Of a DNA stretch of 64,000 nucleotides, positions 7,066-15,264 are shown piece after piece. Each line of letters starts with the position of its first letter. Position 1 is the first letter of the stretch. This DNA is from JAMXLO01 sp963819855 (GTDB lineage Bacteria > Pseudomonadota > Alphaproteobacteria > Acetobacterales > Acetobacteraceae): NCBI GenBank assembly GCA_963819855.1, contig CAWFYC010000020.1, forward strand, positions 434,001-498,000, written 5' to 3'. The notes below the pieces were generated by a model that ran no database searches, was not told where the DNA came from, and saw only the letters and a list, made by a program, of their open reading frames with translations. Position numbers and translations under genes: made by a program.

Positions 7066-7631
7066 GGGATGAAGCTTGGGCAAGCAAAGGAGATGACGGA
7101 AGTAGCTGTCGCTCTGGCCATCGCGAGCCAGGCTCGACTCGGCTGTCAAGTGGCTTCGCTATGGCATTGGTGTACAAAAGGTTACCACCCCAAGGGAAAT
7201 CGCCGTTGCAGTTACGCACTTTTGCGTGAGGCTGAGGACGGGCTGGTTTCCGCTGGGCGACGCGCAGGCATTGAACCCGCTGTCCACAATCAGTTCGGGT
7301 CGACGGAGATGCGTGGTTGGCGCCCTCGACTGATGTTCGGCGTCCATGGCACCGTGCAGCCCTTGGCTACCCGAAACAAGGATGCTCGGCGAGCGATCCG
7401 CTGTCTGGCCGCGGCCTGCACGGTCGAGCCGCTTGAAACAGCTTACGCGGTGCGTTGCATTGGCACCTGCCAGTCGCGAGGAAGTTCGCACCGGCGCCAC
7501 GAAAGTGTATGAAACCACGGATGCACACGGATGCGGTCGATGCGCCGGCCGCGTACGCGCCTCCATGCCAGAACATCTGTGTCCATCCGTGTGCATCCGT
7601 GGTTTCAACCATTTTTTGTCCGGTGGCATGA
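7066..7631. other. Intergenic region between the Ku transcript and the Uma2 gene
   Basis: 566 bases with divergent genes at both ends, so promoters for both should lie here. I see no convincing coding frame. The right half carries the 23-bp perfect palindrome at 7511-7606. A TTGACA stands on the minus strand near 7140 without a good -10 at the right distance. No RNA gene is recognised. Confidence 0.6.
7511..7606. repeat. Palindromic repeat, family 2, copy 1
   Basis: Perfect 23-base inverted arms GAAACCACGGATGCACACGG... at 7511-7533 and their complement at 7584-7606 enclose a 50-base loop. A related copy with longer, imperfect arms is at 60115-60197. The arms are built from a repeated ACGGATG unit. 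It resembles the dispersed palindromes seen between genes in many bacteria; it lies just before the Uma2 gene. Confidence 0.85.
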
Positions 7632-8201
7632 ATGCCGATGACCGCGTCCACAGCTTTCGAGCCCATCTCGCGCATGAACCGGGAGGAATACCGGACCTGG
7701 GCGGAGCAACAAACCTCGGGGCGGTTCGAACGTGTCAACGGTGTGGTGGTGGCGATGGCGCCCGAACGGGCGGGCCACAACCTGCGCAAGGCACTGGTCT
7801 GGCAGGAGCTGCGTCGCGCCGTGCAGGCCGCCGGGTTGCCTTGCGACGTCTACACCGACGGCATGACGGTCGAGGTGGGGGACAGCGACTACGAACCGGA
7901 CGCCATCGTGCACTTCGACAGCAAGCTGCTCGACGACGCCGTGGCAGTGCCGGACCCGTTGATCATCGTCGAGGTCCTGTCGCCCAGCACAAGCGCCACC
8001 GACCGGGCCTGGAAGCTCCACGAATATTTCCGGCTGCCTTCGCTGCGCCACTACCTGATCGTCTGGGCCGACAGACAGCAGATCGCTCATCACCGGCGGG
8101 GCGATGACGGCGCGATCGAGACCCATGCCATCACCGCTGGCGAGCTACAGCTCGAGCCGCTGGGCATCACAATCAACATCCAGGACATCTACGCCAGGTG
8201 A
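7632..8201 (+). CDS. Uma2-family (DUF820) restriction-endonuclease-like protein
   Basis: A 189-residue PD-(D/E)XK-fold protein. Visible marks are YRTWAEQQTSGRFERVNGVV at the N-terminus, YEPDAIVHFD (catalytic Asp) and LIIVEVLSPST (catalytic Glu strand) at about residues 93-118, followed by KLHEYFRLPSLRHYLIV. Uma2 proteins are very numerous in cyanobacteria and scattered elsewhere; their biological role is not settled. An alternative ATG lies two codons downstream. The 3' end overlaps the convergent membrane-protein gene by 13 bases. Confidence 0.88.
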   Translation: MPMTASTAFEPISRMNREEYRTWAEQQTSGRFERVNGVVVAMAPERAGHNLRKALVWQELRRAVQAAGLPCDVYTDGMTVEVGDSDYEPDAIVHFDSKLLDDAVAVPDPLIIVEVLSPSTSATDRAWKLHEYFRLPSLRHYLIVWADRQQIAHHRRGDDGAIETHAITAGELQLEPLGITINIQDIYAR

Positions 8202-9016
8202 CGAGCTTTCCTCGCTCCCGGCGACTGGTGTATCCGCCCACGCCGCAGCATCAGCAGCGCTGACCACCCCAGTGACGGCAGCAACGCCACCACCAGCGCA
8301 GTCCCAACACCCAGCGGCACCGCTGCCAAGTGCAGCGTCAGCAGCGCCAGTGCGAATCCCGGCATTGCCCGCAGCGCGCTCACCATGATCACCGCCGCGA
8401 CCGCCCCGCCCATCCGAGGCAGCACCAGGAACGCGAAACTGGTGAACGCCACCGGGAACACCGTCGCCATGCCGGTCAGCTCCGGTCCGAGCGCACGGCT
8501 GCCAGTGACCACGCCGCCCACCACCAGTCCCACCAGCGCCGCCCGCGCCGGCAGCTCGAACCACCGCCGGCGGATCGGCCCGCGCGGCACACCCACGTCA
8601 CGCCCGACCGAGCCGGTCAACGCGAGGCACGCCAGCGCGACAACCACGTTGAGCAGGCTCGCCCCGATCACCTCCCACTCGACCTGGCGGATCAGCAGCA
8701 CTGCGCCACCCCAGGTGCCGAGGCCGCCGATCAGCGCCCATCCCCACCGCACGCGCGGTGCCAGCAGTGCGAGCGCCGCCAGGAACACGAAGGTCGCCGC
8801 GTTCACCGCGAAGCTGCCCAATGCGCTGGCGGCGATGAAGGCGGCGTCGTGCTGCAGCACCAGCATTGCATAGGCCGGACCCGCGCCGATTGGCAGCGAC
8901 ACGATCAGCCCGCCCCAGAATGGCCCGGCTGCCTCGGCCGCTACCGTCGCGCTCACCACCACGAAGGCACTGACCGCGGCGCGGGCGAGCAGGGCGAGCC
9001 AGAACCCCGACACCAT
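8189..9016 (-). CDS. Integral membrane protein of unknown function
   Basis: A 275-residue protein with about eight hydrophobic segments spread along the whole length, including GPFWGGLIVSLPIGAGPAYA near residue 40 and FPVAFTSFAFLVLP near 195, a repeat-like arrangement of two four-helix halves joined by a basic loop (about 145-155). No transporter family is recognised with certainty. Its start is one base after the Der stop codon, so it is cotranscribed with the yfgM-like/bamB/der genes. Confidence 0.7.
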   Translation of the reverse strand: MVSGFWLALLARAAVSAFVVVSATVAAEAAGPFWGGLIVSLPIGAGPAYAMLVLQHDAAFIAASALGSFAVNAATFVFLAALALLAPRVRWGWALIGGLGTWGGAVLLIRQVEWEVIGASLLNVVVALACLALTGSVGRDVGVPRGPIRRRWFELPARAALVGLVVGGVVTGSRALGPELTGMATVFPVAFTSFAFLVLPRMGGAVAAVIMVSALRAMPGFALALLTLHLAAVPLGVGTALVVALLPSLGWSALLMLRRGRIHQSPGARKARHLA

Positions 9017-9017
9017 G

Positions 9018-10367
9018 TCAGCGATCGGCGTAAGGGTTCTTGGTCCCCCGCAATTGCAATCGGATCGGCGTACCCGGCAGGTCGAACGCCTCGCGCAGGC
9101 TGTTGACCAGGTAACGCTGATAGTCCTCCGGCACCCGCTCCGCCCGAGTGCCGAACGCGACGAAGGTGGGCGGCCGCGCCTTGGCCTGGGTGACGTAGCG
9201 CAGTTTGAGCCGCCGGCCGCTCACCAGCGGCGGCGGGTGCCGCGCCAGCGCCTGCTCGAACCAGCGGTTCAGCCCGGCGGTCGGCAGCCGTGTGTTCCAC
9301 ACCGCGTGCGCCCGCCGCACCGCCGGCAGCAGCCGGTCCATCCCCGCCCCGGTCAGCGCCGAGAGCGCCACCACCTCGATCCCCCGTACCTGCGCCAGGC
9401 TCGCCTCCAGCCGCTCGGTCACCGCCCGCCGCGCCGACTGCCGGTCCGCCACCGCATCCCACTTGCTGAGCGCGATCACGCAGGCGCGGCCCTCGCGCTC
9501 GATCAACTGGCCGATCTGCAGATCCTGGTCGTGCAGCCCCTCGGTGGCGTCCACCACCAGCACCACCACCTCGGCCAGCTTCAGCGCACCGATCGCGGCG
9601 CCGACCGAGAGCTTCTCCAGCGGCGCCTCGATCCGCGCCTTGCGGCGCAGCCCCGCGGTATCCACCAGCTCGATCGGCCCATCCGGATCCGCCAGCACCA
9701 CCGCCACCGCATCCCGCGTCAGCCCCGGTTCCGGCCCGGTCAGCATCCGCTCCTCGCCGAGCAGCCGGTTCAGCAGCGTGGACTTGCCCGCATTCGGCCG
9801 CCCGACAATGGCCAGCTTCAGTGGTTTATCGTCCCTCTCCCGCGCAGCGGGGGAGGGTTCGGTAGGGGGTGTCGCGGGCAGCCGGTCGGCGATCTCGGAC
9901 ATCAGCTCCGAGATCCCCTCGCCGTGCTCGGCCGATACCGCGAGCGGTTCGCCCAGCCCGAGTTCGAACGCATCCAGCACCGACGACCGTGTCGATCGCC
10001 CCTCCGCCTTGTTGGCCACCAGCAGCACCTGGCGCCCCTGCCGGCGCAGCCACTGCGCGAAGTGCCGGTCCGCCGGCGTCACGCCGGCGCGCGCGTCCAC
10101 CACGAATACCACCAGATCGGCCGCCGTGGTCGCCACCGCTGCGCCCTCGCGCATCCGGCCAGCGAGCGACTCCGGTGCCGACTCCTCCAGCCCCGCGGTA
10201 TCCACCAGCCGCACCTGCCGCCCGCGCAGCAGCGCCTCAGCCTCCTTGCGATCACGGGTGACGCCGGGAATGTCGGCCACCAGCGCCAGCCGCCGCCCGG
10301 CCAGACGGTTGAACAGCGTGCTCTTGCCGACATTCGGCCGGCCGGCAATGACCACAAGCGGCAGCAT
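9018..10367 (-). CDS. der: Ribosome biogenesis GTPase Der (EngA)
   Basis: A 449-residue protein with the two tandem GTPase domains that define Der, needed for 50S subunit maturation. Domain 1 has GRPNVGKS at residues 9-16 and VDTAG; domain 2 has GRPNAGKS at about 190, VDTAGLRRKARI and SKWD. A KH-like domain closes the protein (about 360-445). In domain 1 the G4 motif reads NKAE rather than NKxD, a common alphaproteobacterial variant as far as I know. It lies six bases after bamB, the order found in many proteobacteria. Confidence 0.97.
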   Translation of the reverse strand: MLPLVVIAGRPNVGKSTLFNRLAGRRLALVADIPGVTRDRKEAEALLRGRQVRLVDTAGLEESAPESLAGRMREGAAVATTAADLVVFVVDARAGVTPADRHFAQWLRRQGRQVLLVANKAEGRSTRSSVLDAFELGLGEPLAVSAEHGEGISELMSEIADRLPATPPTEPSPAARERDDKPLKLAIVGRPNAGKSTLLNRLLGEERMLTGPEPGLTRDAVAVVLADPDGPIELVDTAGLRRKARIEAPLEKLSVGAAIGALKLAEVVVLVVDATEGLHDQDLQIGQLIEREGRACVIALSKWDAVADRQSARRAVTERLEASLAQVRGIEVVALSALTGAGMDRLLPAVRRAHAVWNTRLPTAGLNRWFEQALARHPPPLVSGRRLKLRYVTQAKARPPTFVAFGTRAERVPEDYQRYLVNSLREAFDLPGTPIRLQLRGTKNPYADR

Positions 10368-10373
10368 CGCGGC

Positions 10374-11666
10374 TCAGCGCAGCGCCAGCAGCCGGCCGTC
10401 GTCGGTCACCACGAACACGGTGCCGTCCGCCACGATCGGCCCGAGCGACGCCGCGCCCGACAGGTCCTGCTGGCCGAGAATCTCGCCGGTATAAGGGCTG
10501 ACCGCCAGCGCCTGCTGATTGGTGCCGGCGACTATCAGCCGGTCGCCGGCCAGCAGCGGGCCGTACCAGGTGATCGGACCTTTCTGCTTTTCCGGGTTTT
10601 CCCAGCGCGGCAGATCGGTCACCCAGGCCACCCGACCGTCGTCGCGAGCGAGCGCGGCGATCCTCTGATCGAGCGAGACGATGAACAGCCAGGATCCGGC
10701 TGCCCAGGGACTGTCCTCGCCTGCGGCCTCGCGCTCCCACAGGCGCCGGCCACTCGGCAGATCGACCGCCACCGCGAGCCCACCCATACTGATGGCATAT
10801 ACCCTGCCGTCGCTCACCACCGGCAGCCCGCGGAGGGCGGAAAAGTCCACCAGGCCGCCGGCGCTCGCCGTGGCGGCGAGTGTGTCGGTCCATGCGACAC
10901 TGCCGCTCGTCGCGCGCATCGTTGCCAGTTCACCGGAGCCGAAACCGGCCACCACCAGCCCGTCTGCGTAAGCGGGCGCCGGCCGTCCCAATATGCTGGT
11001 CGTGGGATTGGCGGCCTGGTGCGACCAGAGCTGCCGACCGTCATCGGTTGCCAGTGACAGCAGTCGGTCCTCGATAGTGGTGACGAACAGTCGACCCTCC
11101 ACCACCGTCGGCGCGGATCGGGTCGGGGCGCCGAAGTTACTGCGCCAGCGCACGGTGCCCTTGGCGGCGTCCAGTGCGACCAGCTCCGCCAGCCCGTTCA
11201 CCGCGTATAGCGTCCCCTGATCGAGCGCGAGGCCGCCACCCACATTGGTGCTGTCGTCGTCCTCCAGCGGCGTCTCGAACCGCCACACCCGACCGCCGCC
11301 GGCGACATCGAACGCGGAGACGACCGCGTCGGAATCCATGACGTAGACGATCCCGTCCGCTACTACCGGTTGCGCCATAATTTTGCGCCGGTAGCCACCA
11401 CCGGCGCCGATATTCGCGCTCCAGGCTTCCGCCAGACGCTCGCCCGCGGCCAGATGACCCATGAAATGCGCCGGATTGCCGCCGGCCTGTGGCCAGGCGG
11501 CGTTACGGACCTCAGGCGGCAGCACGACCTTCGGGACGCCCTCATCGACCTCAAGGCCTTTGCGACCGACCAGAATCGGCTCGCGCTTGCCGGGCAGCGG
11601 TGTCTTCTTGCTGCCGAACCAGTCGTCCCACAGGCCGCAACCGCCAAGCGCCAGCGGCGCGAGCAA
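10374..11666 (-). CDS. bamB: BamB-like outer-membrane assembly lipoprotein (PQQ-type beta-propeller)
   Basis: A PQQ-repeat beta-propeller, the BamB partner of BamA in outer-membrane protein insertion. Repeats of the type VVADGIVYVMDSDAVVSAFD, GRVWRF, LDQGTLYAVNG recur along 430 residues. The lipobox LGGC is near the N-terminus. The TTG start here gives only nine residues before Cys, too short for a signal peptide. An ATG at 11703, five bases after the upstream stop, would supply a basic MTSSTRLRPANS leader if one base were removed near 11667. So a frameshift (or base error) at the 5' end is likely. Confidence 0.88.
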   Translation of the reverse strand: MLAPLALGGCGLWDDWFGSKKTPLPGKREPILVGRKGLEVDEGVPKVVLPPEVRNAAWPQAGGNPAHFMGHLAAGERLAEAWSANIGAGGGYRRKIMAQPVVADGIVYVMDSDAVVSAFDVAGGGRVWRFETPLEDDDSTNVGGGLALDQGTLYAVNGLAELVALDAAKGTVRWRSNFGAPTRSAPTVVEGRLFVTTIEDRLLSLATDDGRQLWSHQAANPTTSILGRPAPAYADGLVVAGFGSGELATMRATSGSVAWTDTLAATASAGGLVDFSALRGLPVVSDGRVYAISMGGLAVAVDLPSGRRLWEREAAGEDSPWAAGSWLFIVSLDQRIAALARDDGRVAWVTDLPRWENPEKQKGPITWYGPLLAGDRLIVAGTNQQALAVSPYTGEILGQQDLSGAASLGPIVADGTVFVVTDDGRLLALR

Positions 11667-11708
11667 CGCTGTTCGCCGGCCGAAGCCGGGTGCTCGACGT
11701 CATCCCGG

Positions 11709-12374
11709 TCACCCGCCCAGCCGGCTCAGCAGGGCATTTGCCCGCGCCCTAACCCCGTTCGGCGCCGTCGTGTCCTGCGCCAGACGATGCAGTGTCGTCT
11801 TCGCCTGATCGGTCTTGCCCTGGCGCAGGTCCAGCAGTGCGAGCTGCTCGTCCGCCAGCGATCGCCAGGGATTGTCCGGTGTCGCCAAGCCTTTCAGCCG
11901 GGCCTCCAGCAGCGACGGATCGCCGCTGTCGATCAGGTGCTGCGCCCACAGCAGGTTCGCGAGGTCGCGCAGCAGTGGATCTGCCGACGAATCGCCCGCC
12001 ACCCCGTTCCACAGCGCCGCGGCGCCCGACAGATCGCCCGCATCCGCCTTGAGTGCCGCTTCGCGAAGTCGCGCCAGGGTCGCGTAACCGGTGGGGGCCC
12101 GGGTGGCCAATTGCGCGAACGCAGCGATTCCCGCCGAGCGGTTCGCCTCGCTGCTGCCGGCAGCGGTCGCGTCCGCCAGCGTCATCGCGGTAAGGTATTC
12201 GGCAGCCGCCGCCTGGTCCTGGCGCGCCTCGTACCAGCGCCAACCCTGCCAGCCCGCCGCCGCAACCACGATTGCCAACGCGCCAGCCACGATCGCCCCG
12301 CCGTATTTCTTCAGCAGTTGCTGCGCGCGTTCGGCGCGTAGTTCCTCATCGACCTCGTCGAAAATGTCGACCAC
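11709..12374 (-). CDS. YfgM-like membrane-anchored tetratricopeptide protein
   Basis: A 221-residue protein: cytoplasmic N-terminus VDIFDEVDEELRAERAQQLL, one membrane segment at about residues 26-44 (AIVAGALAIVVAAAGWQGW), then a periplasmic helical-repeat domain ending in LALLDLRQGKTDQAKTTLHR. This is the TPR_21/YfgM family, an ancillary factor of the Sec translocon and periplasmic chaperones. The GTG at 12374 is chosen because it opens the conserved N-terminal helix; earlier residues look non-coding. The yfgM-bamB-der order supports the call. Confidence 0.85.
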   Translation of the reverse strand: MVDIFDEVDEELRAERAQQLLKKYGGAIVAGALAIVVAAAGWQGWRWYEARQDQAAAAEYLTAMTLADATAAGSSEANRSAGIAAFAQLATRAPTGYATLARLREAALKADAGDLSGAAALWNGVAGDSSADPLLRDLANLLWAQHLIDSGDPSLLEARLKGLATPDNPWRSLADEQLALLDLRQGKTDQAKTTLHRLAQDTTAPNGVRARANALLSRLGG

Positions 12375-12496
12375 GTGGGCTCCCGCTCTACCCTGCTGAC
12401 GCCGTTCCGACGGCGCGGCGGACCATAGCGGCGCCGCCTCGGACCGGCAAACGCCATGCAAACGATCGGTTTACCCGGAGGGCATAAACTGCCGGC

Positions 12497-12865
12497 ATGC
12501 GGTACATCGCGGTCATGCTGTTGCTCGCCGGCTGCGGCGCCACCCCCGAGCAGATGGCGACCATCGGAGTCGGGGTCGGGGTGGGCAGCATCGCGGTGAT
12601 CCAGCGCAGTCCGCTCGATGCGCTCTACTCGGCGGTGACCGGAAAGGACTGCTCGATGGTGCGACTCGAGCAGGGCAAGACCTACTGTCGCCCGGTCGAA
12701 CCACCGCCGGAACCGCTGCCGTACTGCACGCGCAGTCTTGCCGTTGCCGATTGCTGGCTGGATCCAGCGAGCCTGCCGGACCGTCCGCCCGACTGGGGCG
12801 ATGTTCCTCATCCGTTGACACCGGAACAGGAGGCCAACCGAACGCGCAGGTGGCCACCGCTGTGA
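12497..12865 (+). CDS. Small putative lipoprotein
   Basis: A 122-residue protein with a short signal peptide and lipobox LLAGC (Cys 13), followed by a Gly/Val-rich segment (IGVGVGVGSIAVI) that may form a membrane hairpin and then a Pro- and Cys-containing region (DCSMVRLEQGKTYC, PYCTRSLAVADCW). The four later cysteines suggest disulphides in the periplasm. No family is recognised; similar short lipoproteins are common in Acetobacteraceae-type genomes. It is divergent from the yfgM-like gene and convergent with the transporter operon. Confidence 0.65.
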   Translation: MRYIAVMLLLAGCGATPEQMATIGVGVGVGSIAVIQRSPLDALYSAVTGKDCSMVRLEQGKTYCRPVEPPPEPLPYCTRSLAVADCWLDPASLPDRPPDWGDVPHPLTPEQEANRTRRWPPL

Positions 12866-12872
12866 TCCCGGA

Positions 12873-13469
12873 TCAGCGGATCGCGGCGGCGACGTCCGTC
12901 TCGGTCTGACGCAGCACCTCGCCGAGCGCCGCCTTCATCGCCTCGGCGATCGCCGGCGCTGCGTTGTTCGCCAGCCTGACCTCGGCCGTCTCGGTACGCT
13001 GCAACAGGACCTTGGTCCCACCTTGACGCTGATCCAGCAGCACCACGGCGAGCCCCGCGCGGCTCACCCCGGCGTTCAGATCGGCGACAAAGACATCGAG
13101 CTCGCCCTCCAGAACGAAATCGGCATTCAGCCGGCTGCCCGGCGCCACCACGGCACTGAACAGCCCGGCATCGGCGAGCCACTGCCGCAGGCTGTCCTCG
13201 ACCGCCTGCGCCGGCGGCACTGCCCATTGCTCATAGAAATCCACGTGAACGCTGCCATCGCGCTGCAGCCATTGCAGTCCGCGCGCCTCGAGGCCGGGCG
13301 ACGCGCGCACGCTGCGAACCAGCAAAACCCGGCCACGCGGATTGCGCGGCGAAACGGATGACCGGCGCACGTCGAGCGGCCAGTCACGCCGTTGCACATA
13401 GGGCGTCTGCGGCAACACCGAACACCCGGTCAAAGCAGCGACACCCACCAACAGCCAGCGTCGTCTCAT
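12873..13469 (-). CDS. ABC-type transport auxiliary lipoprotein (PqiC/LptE-like domain)
   Basis: A 198-residue lipoprotein with signal peptide and lipobox LTGC (Cys 16). The body matches the family found at the end of MCE operons: YVQRRDWPLDVRRSS, RVLLVRSVRASPGLE, DFYEQWAVPPAQAVEDSLRQ and DFVLEGELDVFV. It would sit on the outer membrane and receive lipid handed over by the MCE protein. Its start overlaps the MCE gene's stop by four bases, so it is the last gene of the chain. Confidence 0.88.
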   Translation of the reverse strand: MRRRWLLVGVAALTGCSVLPQTPYVQRRDWPLDVRRSSVSPRNPRGRVLLVRSVRASPGLEARGLQWLQRDGSVHVDFYEQWAVPPAQAVEDSLRQWLADAGLFSAVVAPGSRLNADFVLEGELDVFVADLNAGVSRAGLAVVLLDQRQGGTKVLLQRTETAEVRLANNAAPAIAEAMKAALGEVLRQTETDVAAAIR

Positions 13470-14485
13470 CTGGCAGGCTCGGTGGCGCGCGGCGGCGGCT
13501 GACCCAACACCTGCGCCGGGTAGCGCCGCAGCGAATCGGTCATCTCGCGCAGGTTCTGGGCGGTCGCCTGCATGTCGCGCAGCAGCGGAATAAGACCCTG
13601 CTCGAGGTCCGCCGTGCCGTTGCCGGCGCGTTGCGCCGTCGCCTGCACCGCTGCGATCAGCGGCGGCAGTTTCGCCGTCGCGGTGGCAAGGCGATCAGCC
13701 GCAACCCCGGCGTTGGTCAACAGCTTCTGCATTTGCTCGCCTTGCAGCGTGTCGCGCAGCGCCGCGGAGCTCTGGCGGATGTCTGCGGTCAGGCCGGGAA
13801 GGTCCGCCGCGTGTACCGCCTCGCTGCTAGTTCGCAGCAGCGCGGTCGCCTCGGTCAGCGTCTGGTGCACATCGCCCTTGCCGAAGTCCGCACGAAGGTC
13901 TGTCAGCAAGCCGTTCAACTGCGTGGCAAGCGTGTCGATGTCCACCCGGTTCAACTTCGCCAGCACCTGCTGCGCCGCGTCCTGAACCTGGGCGAGGGTA
14001 CTCGGCATCGAGGGGATGTAGGTTGCCCTGGGTTGCCACGGCACATCTTGCGCCGGGTAATGTGCGGGGTCGACGAAATCGAGCTCCAGATAGCTCAGCC
14101 CGGTGATCCCCTGCGATGCCAGCCGGGCACGCAGACCAAGTGCCACTGCCTCGCCGGTTTCCGGCATCTGTCCGATCTTCTTGGTATCGACCGCATAGCG
14201 GACGAACACCAGGCGATAGGTATTGCGCTCGATGTCGAGCGGCTGACCGCCACCGTATTCGGCGCTCACCAGGCCGATATCTGTCACCCGGCCAATCGTT
14301 ACGCCACGATACTTGACAGTCGCGCCTACCTCCAGGCCCTGTACCAACTCGCTGAAATACGATTCGAACAGCGTCCCGTGGCCGATCTGGCTGCCGGTCA
14401 GGAACCAGATCAGCCCGACCAGCAGTACGACCCCGCCAACGATCAGCAGGCCGACGCGCACATAGACGCCGCCTGCCTGCATCAT
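13466..14485 (-). CDS. MCE/MlaD-family lipid-binding protein
   Basis: A 339-residue protein with one N-terminal membrane helix (about residues 10-28, VGLLIVGGVVLLVGLIWFL), one MCE domain (about 38-118, containing LEVGATVKYRGVTIGRVTDI), and a long helical C-terminal region with Ala/Gln-rich coiled-coil character ending in a Pro/Arg tail. MCE rings form the periplasmic tunnel of Mla-type phospholipid transporters; the long helical tail resembles PqiB/LetB-like or alphaproteobacterial forms rather than short E. coli MlaD. Coupled by 4-base overlaps to both neighbours. Confidence 0.93.
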   Translation of the reverse strand: MMQAGGVYVRVGLLIVGGVVLLVGLIWFLTGSQIGHGTLFESYFSELVQGLEVGATVKYRGVTIGRVTDIGLVSAEYGGGQPLDIERNTYRLVFVRYAVDTKKIGQMPETGEAVALGLRARLASQGITGLSYLELDFVDPAHYPAQDVPWQPRATYIPSMPSTLAQVQDAAQQVLAKLNRVDIDTLATQLNGLLTDLRADFGKGDVHQTLTEATALLRTSSEAVHAADLPGLTADIRQSSAALRDTLQGEQMQKLLTNAGVAADRLATATAKLPPLIAAVQATAQRAGNGTADLEQGLIPLLRDMQATAQNLREMTDSLRRYPAQVLGQPPPRATEPAR

Positions 14486-15264
14486 GCCGCAGCCGCGACC
14501 GGCGGTTCGCGACGAAAGAACGCGCGCACGGTGGGTTGCGTGCTGGTGTCGCGCAGCACGCGCGGATCGCCTTCGGCGATCACCCCGCCGGCATCGGGGT
14601 ACGCGGCACGATCGAGCATGATGCAGCGATCGGCGATCGCCAGGATCGAGGCAAGCTCGTGCGTCACTACGACGAACGTGGCGCCAAGGTCCTGGCGCAG
14701 ATCGAGGATCAGCCGATCCAGTCCCGCGGACGTGATCGGATCCAGCCCGGCCGAGGGTTCATCGAGCAGCAGCAGCGGGGGATCGAGCGCCATCGCCCGC
14801 GCGATCCCGGCACGCCGCGCCATGCCGCCGGAGATCTCCGCCGGCATCAGCGCGGCAGCATCGCCGAGGCCGACCAGACCGAGCTTCACGCGCGCCACGG
14901 CTTCGCGACCTTCCGGCGGCAAATCGGTGAACATCTCGAGCGGCAGCATGACGTTCTCAAGCAGGCTCATCGAGCCGAACAGCGCACCTGACTGGAACAT
15001 CACGCCGAGCCTGGGCTGCACGTCGCGCAGTGCCACCTCGCCAAGCGGGCCGGTGATCGCACGGCCGAAAATCTCGATGCGCCCCGTGCTCGGGGTCAGC
15101 AGGCCGATCAGCTGTTTCATCAGCGTGGACTTGCCGCAGCCCGAACCGCCGAGGATGACGAATACCTCGCCGCTGTCCACGGTGAACGAGACGTCGCGGA
15201 AGATGGTGCGTGCGCCGAAGCGCTGCGCGACATGGTCCACACGGATGATCGGTTCAGCGGTCAC
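14482..15264 (-). CDS. MlaF-type ABC transporter ATP-binding protein
   Basis: A 260-residue ATPase: Walker A GGSGCGKST at about 37-45, signature EISGGMARRAGIARA (the SGGM form typical of MlaF/Mkl), Walker B LLLLDEPSAGLDP and the switch His in VVTHEL. It powers lipid movement through the MlaE-type permease. The GTG at 15264 is chosen from the 4-base overlap with the permease stop; the frame is open much further but upstream residues are a shadow of the permease. Confidence 0.95.
   Translation of the reverse strand: MTAEPIIRVDHVAQRFGARTIFRDVSFTVDSGEVFVILGGSGCGKSTLMKQLIGLLTPSTGRIEIFGRAITGPLGEVALRDVQPRLGVMFQSGALFGSMSLLENVMLPLEMFTDLPPEGREAVARVKLGLVGLGDAAALMPAEISGGMARRAGIARAMALDPPLLLLDEPSAGLDPITSAGLDRLILDLRQDLGATFVVVTHELASILAIADRCIMLDRAAYPDAGGVIAEGDPRVLRDTSTQPTVRAFFRREPPVAAAA

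Noticed and set aside
7255..7300. A tRNA T-arm-like GGCATTGAACCC stretch
   Set aside because: The flanks do not form an acceptor stem or anticodon arm, so neither a tRNA nor a clear fragment can be supported.
7069..7512. A 147-codon frame in the Ku-Uma2 gap
   Set aside because: Irregular composition, no ribosome-binding site and no family resemblance.
9015..11057. A 680-codon plus-strand frame opposite der and bamB
   Set aside because: Composition is dominated by Arg, Gln, His and Pro, as expected from the antisense of GC-rich genes; the minus-strand genes are unmistakable.
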